Source: Stictocephala bisonia (taxonomy: Eukaryota > Arthropoda > Insecta > Hemiptera > Membracidae). From it: a stretch of 64,000 bases of DNA. Shown one piece after another: positions 35,901 to 45,264 of the stretch. Every line of letters starts with the position of its first letter. Positions within the stretch are counted from its first letter, which is position 1. A program made the translations under genes and the position numbers. Where the stretch lies: NCBI GenBank assembly GCA_035578905.1, contig JAQJVL010000309.1:77501-141500 (forward strand). The letters run 5' to 3'. The notes beneath the pieces were generated by a model. The model was not told where the DNA came from and ran no database searches. It was given only the letters and a program-made list of their open reading frames with translations.

Positions 35901-36716
35901 TGCAGCTAAAGGGGCAAGCTCCAAGTACAAAGAGTATTTAGCTCAAAGAAAAGATGAAGAAGTAAGGAAACAGAAGGAATCTGCTGAACAAAAAGAAAAA
36001 GAGGCATCTAAAGAAAAAGAGATAAAAGCAAGAAATGAGATCAAAGCTGCTGAAAATCTTCTAGAAGAAGGCAAGAAGAAGCTCCAGTTGGCTATGAAAA
36101 GGAAAGACTTTGCAGAAGTGTCATTAGCCTCAGAGATGATTGACATTTCAACCAAACGATTAAAAACAGCTAATGAACTTTTGATACATAAATAATGGTT
36201 TAGTTTCCTTTCTCTAAGTATTTTTTAAATACTACATTATGAAAAAATATAAATAAGTTATGTATTTCTATTCTTTTGTAGTAAAAGAGAAAATAAATTA
36301 TAAAGAGCGGGGACATGCATGAATTTTGGGTTGAAATAATTTTTTAAAGTGTTATTTCTATTTATTTATCTCATAAATTTAACATTCATTTGTGAGTCAT
36401 TAGGTAAGACCTAATTTATTAGTCATAAATTTAGATTAATGCCCGTTTGAACTAATCTTAGTATATTGTAGGTTCAAATGAGAACAAAACTACTTCATAG
36501 TCTTGGATTTAGTTTTCAGTATTATTTTTGCTTCGATAAATTCAGCTGTTTTAGCTCTCAATTCATGCATGCGGAACGAGGGGGGTCCCCGTATGGAATA
36601 CAATTAATAAATAATAATAATACAACGCTAAGTGTGACTGTTGCGCCTTTCGTTAAATGTCCTACTTTTTTCATTAAAATGTCCTACTTTTTTTCTCAGA
36701 CCTAGTGGAAGGCCTG
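32961..36716 (+). mobile_element. Intact hAT transposon with TCCTACTTT subterminal repeats
   Basis: The left end CAGGCCTTCCACT (32961) is matched by its complement ending at 36716. Both ends carry arrays of TCCTACTTT: at least seven at the left (32975-33062) and two inverted-symmetric ones at the right (36659-36692). The flanks read GTTAGTTG on the left and TAGTTG on the right, compatible with an 8-bp duplication that lost a base. The element carries one uninterrupted transposase gene. AATAAA at 36292 could end its transcript. A GTAAGC donor at 33343 and a TTTGTTTCAG acceptor at 33829 suggest an intron in the 5' leader. Confidence 0.88.
33865..36195 (+). CDS. hAT transposase, full length (BED-like finger, RNase H, dimerisation, coiled coil)
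   Basis: A single open frame of 776 codons. Residues 37-63 form a BED-like zinc finger (C37-x2-C40, H57-x5-H63). The RNase H core shows CLDE (D180) and VSMDGPN (D249), followed by the CxxH pair C279-H282 and SRWLSIG near 342-347. The C-terminal dimerisation region has HGNADVERGFS at 624-634, a variant of the usual NAxxER-FS core. A Lys/Glu-rich coiled coil of about 90 residues follows (686-776), which is longer than in most hAT transposases. No stop or frameshift, so it may be functional. The start is the first ATG in frame, about 25 bases after a candidate acceptor. Confidence 0.9.
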   Translation: MPRETHFKEDWLLSQDSNKHLMSLWCKKGKNDFEVHCKICNHYFSCANRGKDQLIKHSETKKHYSKANVAFSARQTVFTVTESGSVATTSVLKESAVTLEDPIRAELIWAFKLAQSNFSFASCDGLHEVFTLMFGESAKNFNMDKTKASYLISFGLGPFLVKELTRDIRESNNFYTLCLDETTTTQVKKQLDLYVRYWSPQQVAEPVQCRYLTSIFLGHAEAETMFDAIIKSSEIEGVSISKAIMVSMDGPNVNKSLFTKLNSQVKSLGSPGLVDIGPCSLHKVHNAFGSGLRDHPFSLIDEFATDIFKFFKLSAARREDYKKSQELMQVEEHFFCQYVNSRWLSIGPVLKRLIEQHEALKHYFFKFLPQNQSSKSLDKNYKYQRICSALKNNILLPLMQFLLHISAVFSKFLTMFQSEQPLVHVLYDEMNHLMKTLLRKFIKAEEIEKHKNNISHIEVKKSNLLEFKDLEVGSEAKKTLLSLKILDKEKSEFYQAISSFFITVTNKLMKDLPIDNKILKNMQCLHGLARKEEKSYDMFKRIITQVPHGLTEEKIDRLKEEWLGYQSDLDVAEDWYIQSKTQTEVKYMRVDSYWNKVFQLKTSTGKPRYPQLASYLPSLLTLAHGNADVERGFSMNNNIVTNERKALNEHTIIGLRVVKDFVRVNGKVENIKITKRMVDAAKGASSKYKEYLAQRKDEEVRKQKESAEQKEKEASKEKEIKARNEIKAAENLLEEGKKKLQLAMKRKDFAEVSLASEMIDISTKRLKTANELLIHK

Positions 36717-37571
36717 TAGTTGTAGCAAAAATGACAACAACGTAACGGTTTGGTTAAACTATTGTAAAGACTTTACTAACAATAATTTTTATGCATATTT
36801 GTTATTGTTTTAATCATTATTTCTCTATGCATTTCCTGATATATGTGAGTAGACAACCACATATATCACCATTGTAAATAACCATTGTTTGTATGTGGAA
36901 CACAGATTATCATATGATAATCAACAACATTGGAACAGCTGTAATTGGTGTGTACATAGTTCAATTTTCTCATTGTAGTTTATTGTTTACGTAAATATTG
37001 TTTATATTTTATTAATGTAAATAACATTTAGAATAAATTGGCTATTTCAGAATGTATAGCCAGAATTTCAGAATTTATGTATTGTAAATATAAAAATTTG
37101 TCAAGGTAGCCTAGACTTAAAAATATGTTTTGAAAAAAAGATTTTTTTGTCTTCTCTTGACCTCAACAACATTTCAAAATAAACAAATCCACTTATCTTT
37201 TGCATATACATGTTATGTATAATTTTACAAATAAAATTATATATATTATGTTATAGTTATAATATTTTATATGAATTTTTTAGTTTATCCTTACACAAGT
37301 GGCAAAAATGGCATAACATTATAGAAACACATAGTGAACAGTGGGAGGATTATATTTGGAGGAGTTATGTTGCATAGCACTGGAAGCCGTGGTAGAGGGA
37401 ACAGCTGATAGCCCTCATCTGTTCAGTTGTGCTTAGTCAAAAAAAAAAAAAAAAAATTATTTATTTATTTTATTCCAATGGCAAAGCCATTTCACAACAT
37501 AAATATTTATTTTTTAATTTTATTTGGATATAGTAACTATTTAAGACAACATTTTCTACTATGACACTAAC
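36717..37571. other. Gene-free AT-rich stretch
   Basis: No gene seen. A 17-A run at 37440-37456 precedes an ATTT-rich patch. Confidence 0.45.
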
Positions 37572-37575
37572 CTAA

Positions 37576-38359
37576 CACGTTCGCTGCGTCAAAAAATGCG
37601 GAAGGTGCCTAAAATGCGGGAATTTTTTTATTTTAAATTATCTTACCTTAGGTTATCCAAAGGCTGGAAATGATGTCTAAAGTTGATTTATGATGTCCTT
37701 TTATACCGGAAATGACTTATGTCTCCGTGTTACACCGGTGTAACACACGCACTGGTCACTTTCTATGATACACCGGTGTTACATCCGCAGTCTTGGTTAG
37801 GGTCACTTAATATATATATAATTCCATTTATTACTTACTATGTCACTAATATTTCACTAAAAACTATTCTACAACTATCTATGAATTATTTACATTGTAG
37901 AGATTCACTCTTTTTGCGGTTTCATGGTAAATCTCAAAACAACCTGTTGCGCACAAACTGGGTTGTTCAGGGCACTGAGGGCAATAGTAGGGCGTCATTT
38001 TTACCTTCTTATGGGAATGGCACACTCTACTACATCTTTTTCTTTTGACTCTTCCATCATTTCCTCTGGTATCGGTCATTTCAATAGTGTGTTGAGTTTC
38101 CCTTCTACGATCTGGTGTTTGAATATGTCTGAATGTTAGTGGTTTTGGAAGCAAGACTCGCCGGTACGTCAAACGGAACATGGAGTCCGCTCCCCCACTC
38201 CTTCAGACATTGCAGGTTGGCCACAGAACCACCAAAACTTAAGACACCTACCTAGGACAATAATTCCCGCAAATCCGTATATCATGTAACACCGGTGTAA
38301 CACACGCAGTTTTGGCAATTCCGCGATGTTACACCGGTGTAACATACGCAGCGAACGTG
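37576..38359 (-). mobile_element. Mini piggyBac retaining the cysteine-rich domain, flanked by CTAA
   Basis: The ends are perfect 14-bp inverted repeats, CACGTTCGCTGCGT. A CTAA tetranucleotide stands outside both ends (37572-37575, 38360-38363), an uncommon variant of the TTAA target. Two palindromes near the left end (GTGTTACACCGGTGTAACAC at 37727-37746; an imperfect one at 37765-37784) and two near the right end (about 38285-38302; a perfect 20-bp ATGTTACACCGGTGTAACAT at 38326-38345) share the core ACACCGGTGT. Only 784 bp long, it keeps the C-terminal part of a transposase gene on the - strand. Confidence 0.82.
37879..38181 (-). CDS. C-terminal cysteine-rich domain of a piggyBac transposase, open frame
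   Basis: A 100-residue open frame starting at an ATG. Residues 43-90 match the cysteine-rich DNA-binding tail of piggyBac transposases: basic RVKRKRC, C54/H57, YYCPQC (C67, C70), C77, C81 and the closing CFEIYH (H86). The catalytic domain is missing. Upstream of residue 40 the sequence is typical of the linker before this domain. Because it is open and has its own ATG, a short DNA-binding peptide is conceivable; equally it may just be a fresh deletion remnant. Confidence 0.7.
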   Translation of the reverse strand: MFRLTYRRVLLPKPLTFRHIQTPDRRRETQHTIEMTDTRGNDGRVKRKRCSRVCHSHKKVKMTPYYCPQCPEQPSLCATGCFEIYHETAKRVNLYNVNNS

Positions 38360-38363
38360 CTAA

Positions 38364-38700
38364 AGTAACAATACAAACTAGTATAAATAATACATGCAGT
38401 ATAAATAATACAAAACACCAAAGTAGATATAAATGCTAAATGACATGAGTGGCATTACCTAATAATACTGTAATAGGAAGACCATAAATAAGACATAACA
38501 AAACCAAATGCATGCAAAGCAGTAAAACTATATAAGTTCTTAAGATGGATCAACAACTATATTGGTAAGAGTAAAAGATAATAACTCAAATGACTACGAA
38601 TAAATAACAATGTGAAATCATGCTATTTATTTGTGTTATATTATTAGCTAAGATTTACAACTCTTAACTAAGGTTAGGTTAAAGGGCACTAGGCCAGGAA
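38364..38700. other. Gene-free AT-rich stretch
   Basis: No feature recognised. Confidence 0.4.
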
Positions 38701-39013
38701 TTAGTATATTAGAGAGATAGGACATCAGCAAACTTACCTTAAAAGACAAGTTCACTAACACCAGAGTAGAAGTCACAAACACAAAATAGACACAATCTCA
38801 CAAATTTTCAACACCACAGGCATTTTCTTCAGGTGAGTAGAGAGAGAGAGAGAGAGAGAGATACTGAAATGGCTTCCACCAATGGGTGCAAGTGTTGAAA
38901 ATTTGTGAGATTGTGTCTATATTGTGTTTGTGACTGCTACTCTGGTGTTAGTGAATTAGTGAACTTGTCTTTTAAGGTAAGTTTGCTGATGTCCTATCTC
39001 TCTAATATACTAA
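38701..39013. repeat. Long hairpin (about 115-bp arms)
   Basis: The left arm 38701-38814 and right arm 38892-39013 are near-perfect reverse complements; the right arm has one 8-base insertion (GTGAATTA). The 77-bp loop contains a GA microsatellite (about 38836-38862). Both arms contain AGACAAGTTCACTAACACC or its complement. Transcription would give a strong stem. No flanking duplication was found. Confidence 0.92.
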
Positions 39014-39019
39014 AAACGC

Positions 39020-39790
39020 TTAACTAAGTGATATGCCGATTCGTTTTATGGGGCTGTGTTGGGCACATATTCGACCAAGCAGTTGAGAAAGTAGATTAAT
39101 TTTATCATTTAATTCCAGATTTTGTTCCAAAAACTTTAAATTCGAGTTGATGAGCTCAATGAATGCTGCTTCAAGATTACATTTTTTTAGATTGGGATCA
39201 GTGCTGTACCCAGAATGCTGTTTAATGAGCGGGTTGGGTAGCAAGAAAGGCAAAGGGGGGAGGTGAAATTCAAGTTCGACCAAGTGCTCTTCTGCTAGTG
39301 TGAGACAGAAATATGTGCTGGAAAGTTGAATATTAAATCGAGTATGACATTACTGTGGTTCGCTTGATATAAGATATGAATCAGAGTGGCAGCCATATCT
39401 AGTAAAACTTGGCTCTTTTTATGGTTTATAAGGTCAGCTAAAAGGCTCTTAATTGCAAAATGAGGGGTTGTTGAAGTCTCATGCAAGAGTTAAAGAGGAT
39501 GAGTTTGTGCTGGAGACGGCTTTGTTGACTGTATCAGCATAGCTTTCATAGAGAGAAGAAGGTTGACCAGGAGGTATTTAAGTACAATTCAACAGGGACT
39601 TTTAGCCCGGCAGGGAGACGAACTAACATTCTGCATTAGCATCAGTTGTGACGCTGTTAGTGCGAATGCTGCTTCTAACTGCAATCAGCACTCCACCTCC
39701 AGAAGATTTTGAACTAGTACAACTATTGTCAGAACAGTTCGCGCTTCTTCCCCCAAACCGCTCCTCTCCCAGTTACTCCACAGTTTGTCA
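39020..39790 (-). pseudogene. Decayed LINE endonuclease domain
   Basis: Read on the - strand from about 39790, pieces of an APE-type endonuclease appear in order: SSGGGVLIAV (about 39700), IPPGQPSSLYESYADT followed by a broken DFNNP (about 39570-39470), then a HSNVILDLIFNFPAHISVSH stretch (39295-39360) and a further frame to 39020. Stops and frame changes separate them. The reverse transcriptase is not present; the element ends where the hairpin 38701-39013 begins. Likely Jockey/I/R1-type, very old. Confidence 0.65.
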
Positions 39791-40639
39791 TTTTACAATA
39801 ATAACATTTGTTATTATTTAAATTTTTACTCACTATTTTTTCTTTTCAAATTATGATTTAACTCTATACTGTACATTCATGTATTAGCTGAGAGTCCTTG
39901 CTTCGCTACAGGGTGGTTCTCTATGCTTACTTACCCTTTCCTCCATGGTTCTCTCTCTAAACCATAAAGTGGGTCTAAAAGCTCAGTATATAGTCTAGAA
40001 ATCCCCATAAGTCTACTGGAATGTAAAGTTGTGCAATCTGTTAGAGTTAATAAAAATTATCTTAAACATTTCACAATGAAAATGAAATTAGCCAAGTTTT
40101 TTCTTGTATCAACTGTTTAAATAAATTATTAAATTAATGTCAATGTTACTCTCATGGAAAAAAGAGAACAACAAAGGGCTATTTTTAACTTTTAGGGATG
40201 AAATTTCAAGTAATTCTTTGTTGGTATCTATGATAACAAAAGCTAACTTTCTTTCAAATTTCATAAAAATCTAATAAATGGTTTCGCAATGAGTAAGTAC
40301 ATGGTTTTTGGATTTCATTTATAAGATTATATTCATTATGTTGTTATATTCTTTCCAATAAATAGTTCTTATTGGCTGATTGCTCACTTAATGAATTTTT
40401 CTGTTTAGTCAGTGGCCACATCCCAGAATCGAATACGTATTGTCTTAACCCTCCGAGTGCCAGCAAAAATTTACTAATGGGGGTTGTTGGACATTTGCCA
40501 TCATTAAGTGAAAATTACCAATCACGACGTTTCGATTTGTTAGAATCCAAACCTTTTTCAAGTGTTAAAAACTAAATTACATCTACACAAACATGTTATA
40601 AAACTACGTTCTTAAACTAATAAACTTATCTACATCTAT
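39791..40639. other. Gene-free stretch
   Basis: No coding feature seen. TTAACCCTCCGAGTGCCAGC near 40446 looks like a piggyBac-type end without a partner. Confidence 0.35.
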
Positions 40640-40761
40640 GGAAGAGAGTGGGGATGACTCAGTCTGAGTAACACGTGTTCAGTTCGACTCCACGTTTTTC
40701 ATTGTTTCGAGTGGGATATTTTAGTTATTTTACTATAAATTTTTGTCAGTGTGTTGTTTAG

Positions 40762-41667
40762 GTGTTTGTCATTTCATTTTTGTTATTTATTTTATCGTTT
40801 TTATCAATAATTAAGTGCAATTTGTGTAAAAAGATTTTTATGTTCCGGTCGCCACAGAACTTAAGGTTCGGGACAAAGGGCAAAGCAGTTCCCTTATCAG
40901 CTGCCGATAAGCGTTTAGTGAGCCGCTCGTTATCTGACTCCTCGCCAAACTCCGCCAGGACAATGCCGAATACCAACAATCCTCCGGCCACCGACCCTGC
41001 GACCATAGAGTCACTGGTGAATAAACACCTTGCTAGTGGCTCTATGACTGACACCTTGGTCGCTAAGATGTCGGTGGAGCTGAAGGCAGTCGTAGAGAAA
41101 GCTGTATCTGCTGCCATGATGCCTGTCCTGGAGGAATTGAGGAATATGCGGGAGGAGATGACAAAGTTGAGCAACAGAGTTTCGCAGCTTGAGGGTGACC
41201 TGATCAGTAAGACGGACGAGTTGGAACAATATCAGCGCCGAAACAGTCTTAGATTCTTCGGTGTAGCAGAAAAGCAAGGAGAGTGCACAGATGCTTTGGT
41301 GACGCAGCTGAGTCGCGACCACCTTGGCCTGGAGCTTCCATCCACAGCGCTCTGCAGGACGCACCAGGTGGGCAAGCCGCCGGGTCCAGCCACAGGTGGG
41401 AGGCCGCAGCATCGTCCCATTATCGTCAAGTTTACCAGCTATCGAGATAGGCGACTGGTGTTCAACTCGAAGAAGCGACTGAAAGGAAGTGGCATTACCA
41501 TACGTGAGGACCTGACAGCTCGGAGACAAGAAATCTACAGAAAGGCAGCCGAGCGGTACGGGCGGACCGGCACCTGGACGTTAGACGGCCGAGTGTTCTA
41601 CGTTGATGGCACCGGAAAGCGCGGCGTGGCGACCAAGCTATCAGATCTGGAGGTGGCGTCGACTTGA
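40762..41667 (+). CDS. LINE ORF1 protein (coiled coil plus RRM-like domain)
   Basis: Open frame of 301 codons. The first 26 residues are hydrophobic and are probably untranslated leader; ATG 40840 (MFRSPQNLRF) is a more likely start. Residues about 120-155 form a coiled coil (heptads in RNMREEMTKLSNRVSQLEG), followed by QYQRRNSLRFFGV and an RRM-like fold to about 235, then a basic C-terminal domain ending near 295. This layout is that of RNA-binding ORF1 proteins of CR1/L2/Jockey-group LINEs. The frame is intact and noticeably more GC-rich than its surroundings. Confidence 0.8.
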   Translation: MFVISFLLFILSFLSIIKCNLCKKIFMFRSPQNLRFGTKGKAVPLSAADKRLVSRSLSDSSPNSARTMPNTNNPPATDPATIESLVNKHLASGSMTDTLVAKMSVELKAVVEKAVSAAMMPVLEELRNMREEMTKLSNRVSQLEGDLISKTDELEQYQRRNSLRFFGVAEKQGECTDALVTQLSRDHLGLELPSTALCRTHQVGKPPGPATGGRPQHRPIIVKFTSYRDRRLVFNSKKRLKGSGITIREDLTARRQEIYRKAAERYGRTGTWTLDGRVFYVDGTGKRGVATKLSDLEVAST

Positions 41668-41689
41668 CTGCACACTCTGTAAGATTGTT

Positions 41690-42060
41690 CTTTTATTTAA
41701 TTTTGTACATGTTAGTTTTGCCAATTTTGTAAATTTCTGTAACGTAAAATTTGTTTTGTTTGTTCATGTAGAAGTTAGGTTTGTTTTAATTTTGTCAATT
41801 TCTAAAATTACCTTTATTTAATCTGGAAGAAGTTAGCTCTGTTTAATTTGATGTAATCGTAAACCATATAACTTAACATTTCTTTTATTTAATTTGTAGT
41901 ACAGTGGTTTTGTTTAATTTTGTTAATTTCTGTAACGTATAATTTGTTTTGTAGAAGTTAGATTTGTTCGAATTTTGTCGATTTCTTAAAATACCTTTAT
42001 TTAGTCTGGAAGAAGTTAGCTCTGTTTAATTTGTTGTAATCGTAAATCTTATATGTTCTT
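41690..42060. repeat. Tandem duplication (about 183-bp period) between LINE ORFs
   Basis: CTGGAAGAAGTTAGCTCTGT occurs at 41823 and 42006, and the surrounding TTTGTTAATTTCTGTAACGT-type text is repeated with the same offset. Two units, roughly 85-90 percent alike by eye. Confidence 0.8.
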
Positions 42061-42653
42061 TATTTTATTTTTAGAAGTTAATTTTGATTCCGTTAGTTTT
42101 AAATATATAACTTTAGTTTTCCTGCAAATGTTCAATTGTTCTGATTGATAACCCACCAAAATATGACTGAATATTACACCAGTCTGAACCAAATCGGTTT
42201 AGTTTTATAAATTTTGTTTATTTTAAATTCATTTAAATATCCCGTAATTTCAATCTTTTAACTTTTATTCAATTATTTCATGTAAATACAGTATTAAGTT
42301 AGTATAGTTAATTATAATCTTTATGTTTGCCATTGATTGGTAATACCGCACACAGCAATGACAATAATTGTAATGCATTTTATCAATTTAATATTGAATT
42401 ATTTTGGCACAATTATCAATTATGTGTTATTTAATATAAAATTGAATCCTCTTGTTTGTAAAGTTTATATAATTTCCCGCTCAGTCTATTTCTCATTGTT
42501 TTGCTGGAGTGGGGACATTAATTATGTTATGATACTGAGTATGTTAGTAAGTTATTTAGTTTGTGTGTGTATATATGTGTGTGGTTACCGTCACCGTGCT
42601 ATGCTGCTGTGGTCGCTGGCTGCTCGACCGCACGGCCGTCGGGTGACCCCGTG

Positions 42654-43785
42654 ATGGCGTCTCACTCTTCCTCCCCCCCGCCACCATCAACTTTGCAATC
42701 AGATCACTTCGCCAGTACCCTTGCCCCCTACTCCAGACTTCTTAAGACAGCCCATGTCAATACTCAATCTCTTCTTGGTCATATTGACGAATTTCGTTTA
42801 ATTTTTGAATTTTCTTCTTTTGATATTGTTTTAATTTCCGAATCCTGGCTCAAGCCCAATATATCAGATAAAAGTGTTGATCTATCTGGATATACTCTTT
42901 ATCGTAATGATCGTCTGTCCAAAGGTGGAGGAGTTGCAGCTTTTGTCAAATCTAATTTACCTACTACAATACTGTACTCCTCTGACACCACCAGGTTGGG
43001 GCGATCTGAGTACATGTTTCTTGATGTTTCTGTTAATAATATACATGTTTTAATTTCTGTTTGTTATAGGGCACCTAATCTTGGTTTTTCTCGTTGAATT
43101 TGAATCCATTCTTCTTGATCTTATGGCTCGTTATAGTCATGTCATTGTAACTGGTGACTTAAACTCAAACCTTTTGGGCCCTGCTACTTACGATCAGACT
43201 TACTTAACAAGAATGTTTCACTCTTGTAACATGACTATACTGCCTTTACAAGCAACCCATCACACTGCTACTACGGATACATGGCTGGACGTCATGGCTG
43301 TCTCTGACCTGTCCCATGTCGTGCACCACGGTCAGCACCCTGTCCTTGGCCTGTCAAGACATGATTTAATATTTTGTGTATATCGTCTAACCACCCCTAA
43401 ATGTGAACCCAAATTCATCTTGTACAGGAGACTCAATAATATTGATTCTGATGCACTTCTAGCTGATGCACTCCTAATGTCTTGGCATGATATAATCCAC
43501 GCTCCTGATGTCAATACTATGGTAAACATGTTTAATAATTTCACAATTTGTCTCCTTGATAAGCATGCTCCCTTGATCACTAAGAGGCTCACCAAGAAAC
43601 CAGCCCCATGGATTAATGACTACTTACGTCAACTACAGAGGTTAAGGGACATTGCTTTTCGTAGGGCTAAAAGAACTAAGTCATCTGACGATTGGGCGGA
43701 GTATAAAAGACTGAGGAATAAGGCTCAGCAACAATTTCGCAATGCCAAGATACGATTCTATTATAGATCTTTCTCTGGTGTCATA
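42654..43785 (+). pseudogene. LINE ORF2 endonuclease region, frameshifted and 3'-truncated
   Basis: ATG 42654 (MASHSSS) starts a frame with the APE endonuclease motifs AHVNTQSLLG, ISESWL, YRNDR, GGGVAAFV and CYRAP. A T-run at about 43086-43090 has gained or lost a base, and the domain continues in the next frame (43081 on) with VIVTGDLNSN and LSRHDLIF. The following linker (PAPWINDYLRQLQRLRD and a K/R-rich helix) leads up to the expected reverse transcriptase, which is absent. Jockey/CR1-like endonuclease; not functional. Confidence 0.85.
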
Positions 43786-43968
43786 TGTACTAAAAGCTTG
43801 TGGTTTATTAATTAAGACAATGATAAGCATGAATAGGCTACGTATGCAGTATTAAATACATAAAAATTCATATCTATTTAAGGATACTCACATTTATTAC
43901 GCCTGAGTAACCCTGACCTTAGGAAATTACATAGCAATAAGGTAGAATTAATAAATATAATGTATGTA

Positions 43969-44279
43969 CAGTACACTCTTGATACTCCCGACATTTACTA
44001 GTCCGACGCCACATCAGATGACGTACTGTACACTTAATACTGTATGTAATAAACCTTACTGTGTTACTGTACAAATGTTGTATAATTTCTTTGCTTACAT
44101 TTATTCAATTGTGTTGTCAGCCTCATTTTATCACGGCTGATAGCTCGGAAATTCTAAGAAGGGTGTACGTAGTGCATTCAGTTTATCTTAGAAATCATAA
44201 TTCTCGTGAATTACAATGGACATTTGGTAATCCGACACACCGTCGGTCCCTTAACTGTCGGATTATCAAGATTAAACTG
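43969..44279. mobile_element. pogo/Tigger-like MITE, diverged
   Basis: The left end CAGTACACTCTTGATACTCC and the inverted right end CAGTTTAATCTTGATAATCC agree at 14 of 20 bases; TA stands outside both ends. CCGAC motifs recur just inside both ends. Size (311 bp) and layout match the MITE at 10858, but the sequence is a different family. Confidence 0.65.
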
Positions 44280-44742
44280 TACTTTAATAAGTTGGAAATG
44301 TATAATTAGATTTAAAAAACAACACTACTTAGAGAATCTATATTTTATAAACATTACTAAGTATTAAATATTGTTGAACGGTAAAACTCGAATAATGTAC
44401 TTCCGACAAACTTTTCTTCTGATACTGTACTTTTAGAACGCTTTGTACGCTTATGATACTTGCACTTGCGAGGCATGTAAAAAAAAAGAGAAAACTATTC
44501 ACAAATCTAATATATTGACGCTACTCATACAAGTATATCAAGTTCACTGATTAAACATAATCTGTTAGATAAAAACAATTACACATTTTTAAATAGGCTA
44601 AAATAGCATTAAGTACGTTAAATAAAATATTAATCTTGAGTACATTAGTACTAAATTGACGTAAGTATTATTAGCATATTTGGCCACCAGCTTTATAATA
44701 TGCGTGGATGAATTGTATTGTAATCAGCGATAACACAATTAA

Positions 44743-44961
44743 CTAGTTTGTGTACTTTCTCACTATCACATATGGGCAGAGCCAGACGGGCGACATAAAG
44801 GAATGGACCCACCCATGGGAGTTGTGTCTGAGAACGTGAGAGTCCAGTAAGGGATAAACCCAAGGCAGTTGGTGAGGGAGCCGAGCTGGGACAGACGGTG
44901 CGTGAGCCTGTTGCTGTGCATGCGAAGGCGCATGGTTAGTACTAGAATAAAGAAGGCTCAC
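44743..44961. other. GC-rich patch of unknown nature
   Basis: A 200-bp stretch with clearly higher GC than its surroundings, open on the - strand but with no recognisable protein. It ends in AATAAAGAAGG. It could be a piece of an unclassified retroelement. Confidence 0.2.
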
Positions 44962-44983
44962 TGCTGTATATTGTATTATACGT

Positions 44984-45264
44984 TTGGGGCCAGTTCATCG
45001 TCTAAACAAATTAATATAATTAGGAATTGAATATTGCAAAATATAGAGTAAATTTTTCAACCAAATACAATGACATGATTTTCTATCTGGCAAACAAATA
45101 CATTTATTTTTAACAAACAATTTCTATAAACAGATTGAATTGAAAAATAAATAATATTTTCAAGTTAAATAAAATATGTCATTTTGGTTATATTGATTTG
45201 TTGTATTTAATTTTAAAATTTGGGTTTGTAAACCCAAACCGTTTGCAAGATGAACTGGCCCCAA
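44984..45264. mobile_element. MITE with TTGGGGCCAGTTCATC ends
   Basis: TTGGGGCCAGTTCATC at 44984 and its exact complement ending at 45264 enclose a very AT-rich 250-bp body; AAAC/GTTT extends the similarity. No clear target duplication, so the superfamily is not assigned. Confidence 0.7.

Larger units (their letters stand above)
40640..43785 (+). mobile_element. LINE with ORF1 and truncated ORF2 (endonuclease only)
   Basis: The element carries an ORF1 at 40840-41667 and the endonuclease half of ORF2 at 42654-43785, then stops being recognisable at RFYYRSFSG, before the reverse transcriptase. A GC-richer leader with GATGACTCAGTCTGAGTAAC near 40655 probably lies close to its 5' end. A 0.9-kb AT-rich spacer containing a tandem duplication separates the ORFs. 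Loss of the 3' half is unusual, because LINEs are normally truncated at the 5' end; a later deletion or rearrangement is likely. Confidence 0.8.

Noticed and set aside
41011..41529. 172-residue antisense frame over LINE ORF1
   Set aside because: Shadow of ORF1, which has a coiled coil and RRM-like region on the + strand.
44743..44961. Possible coding gene on the - strand
   Set aside because: The frame is short, resembles no family, and higher GC alone explains its openness.
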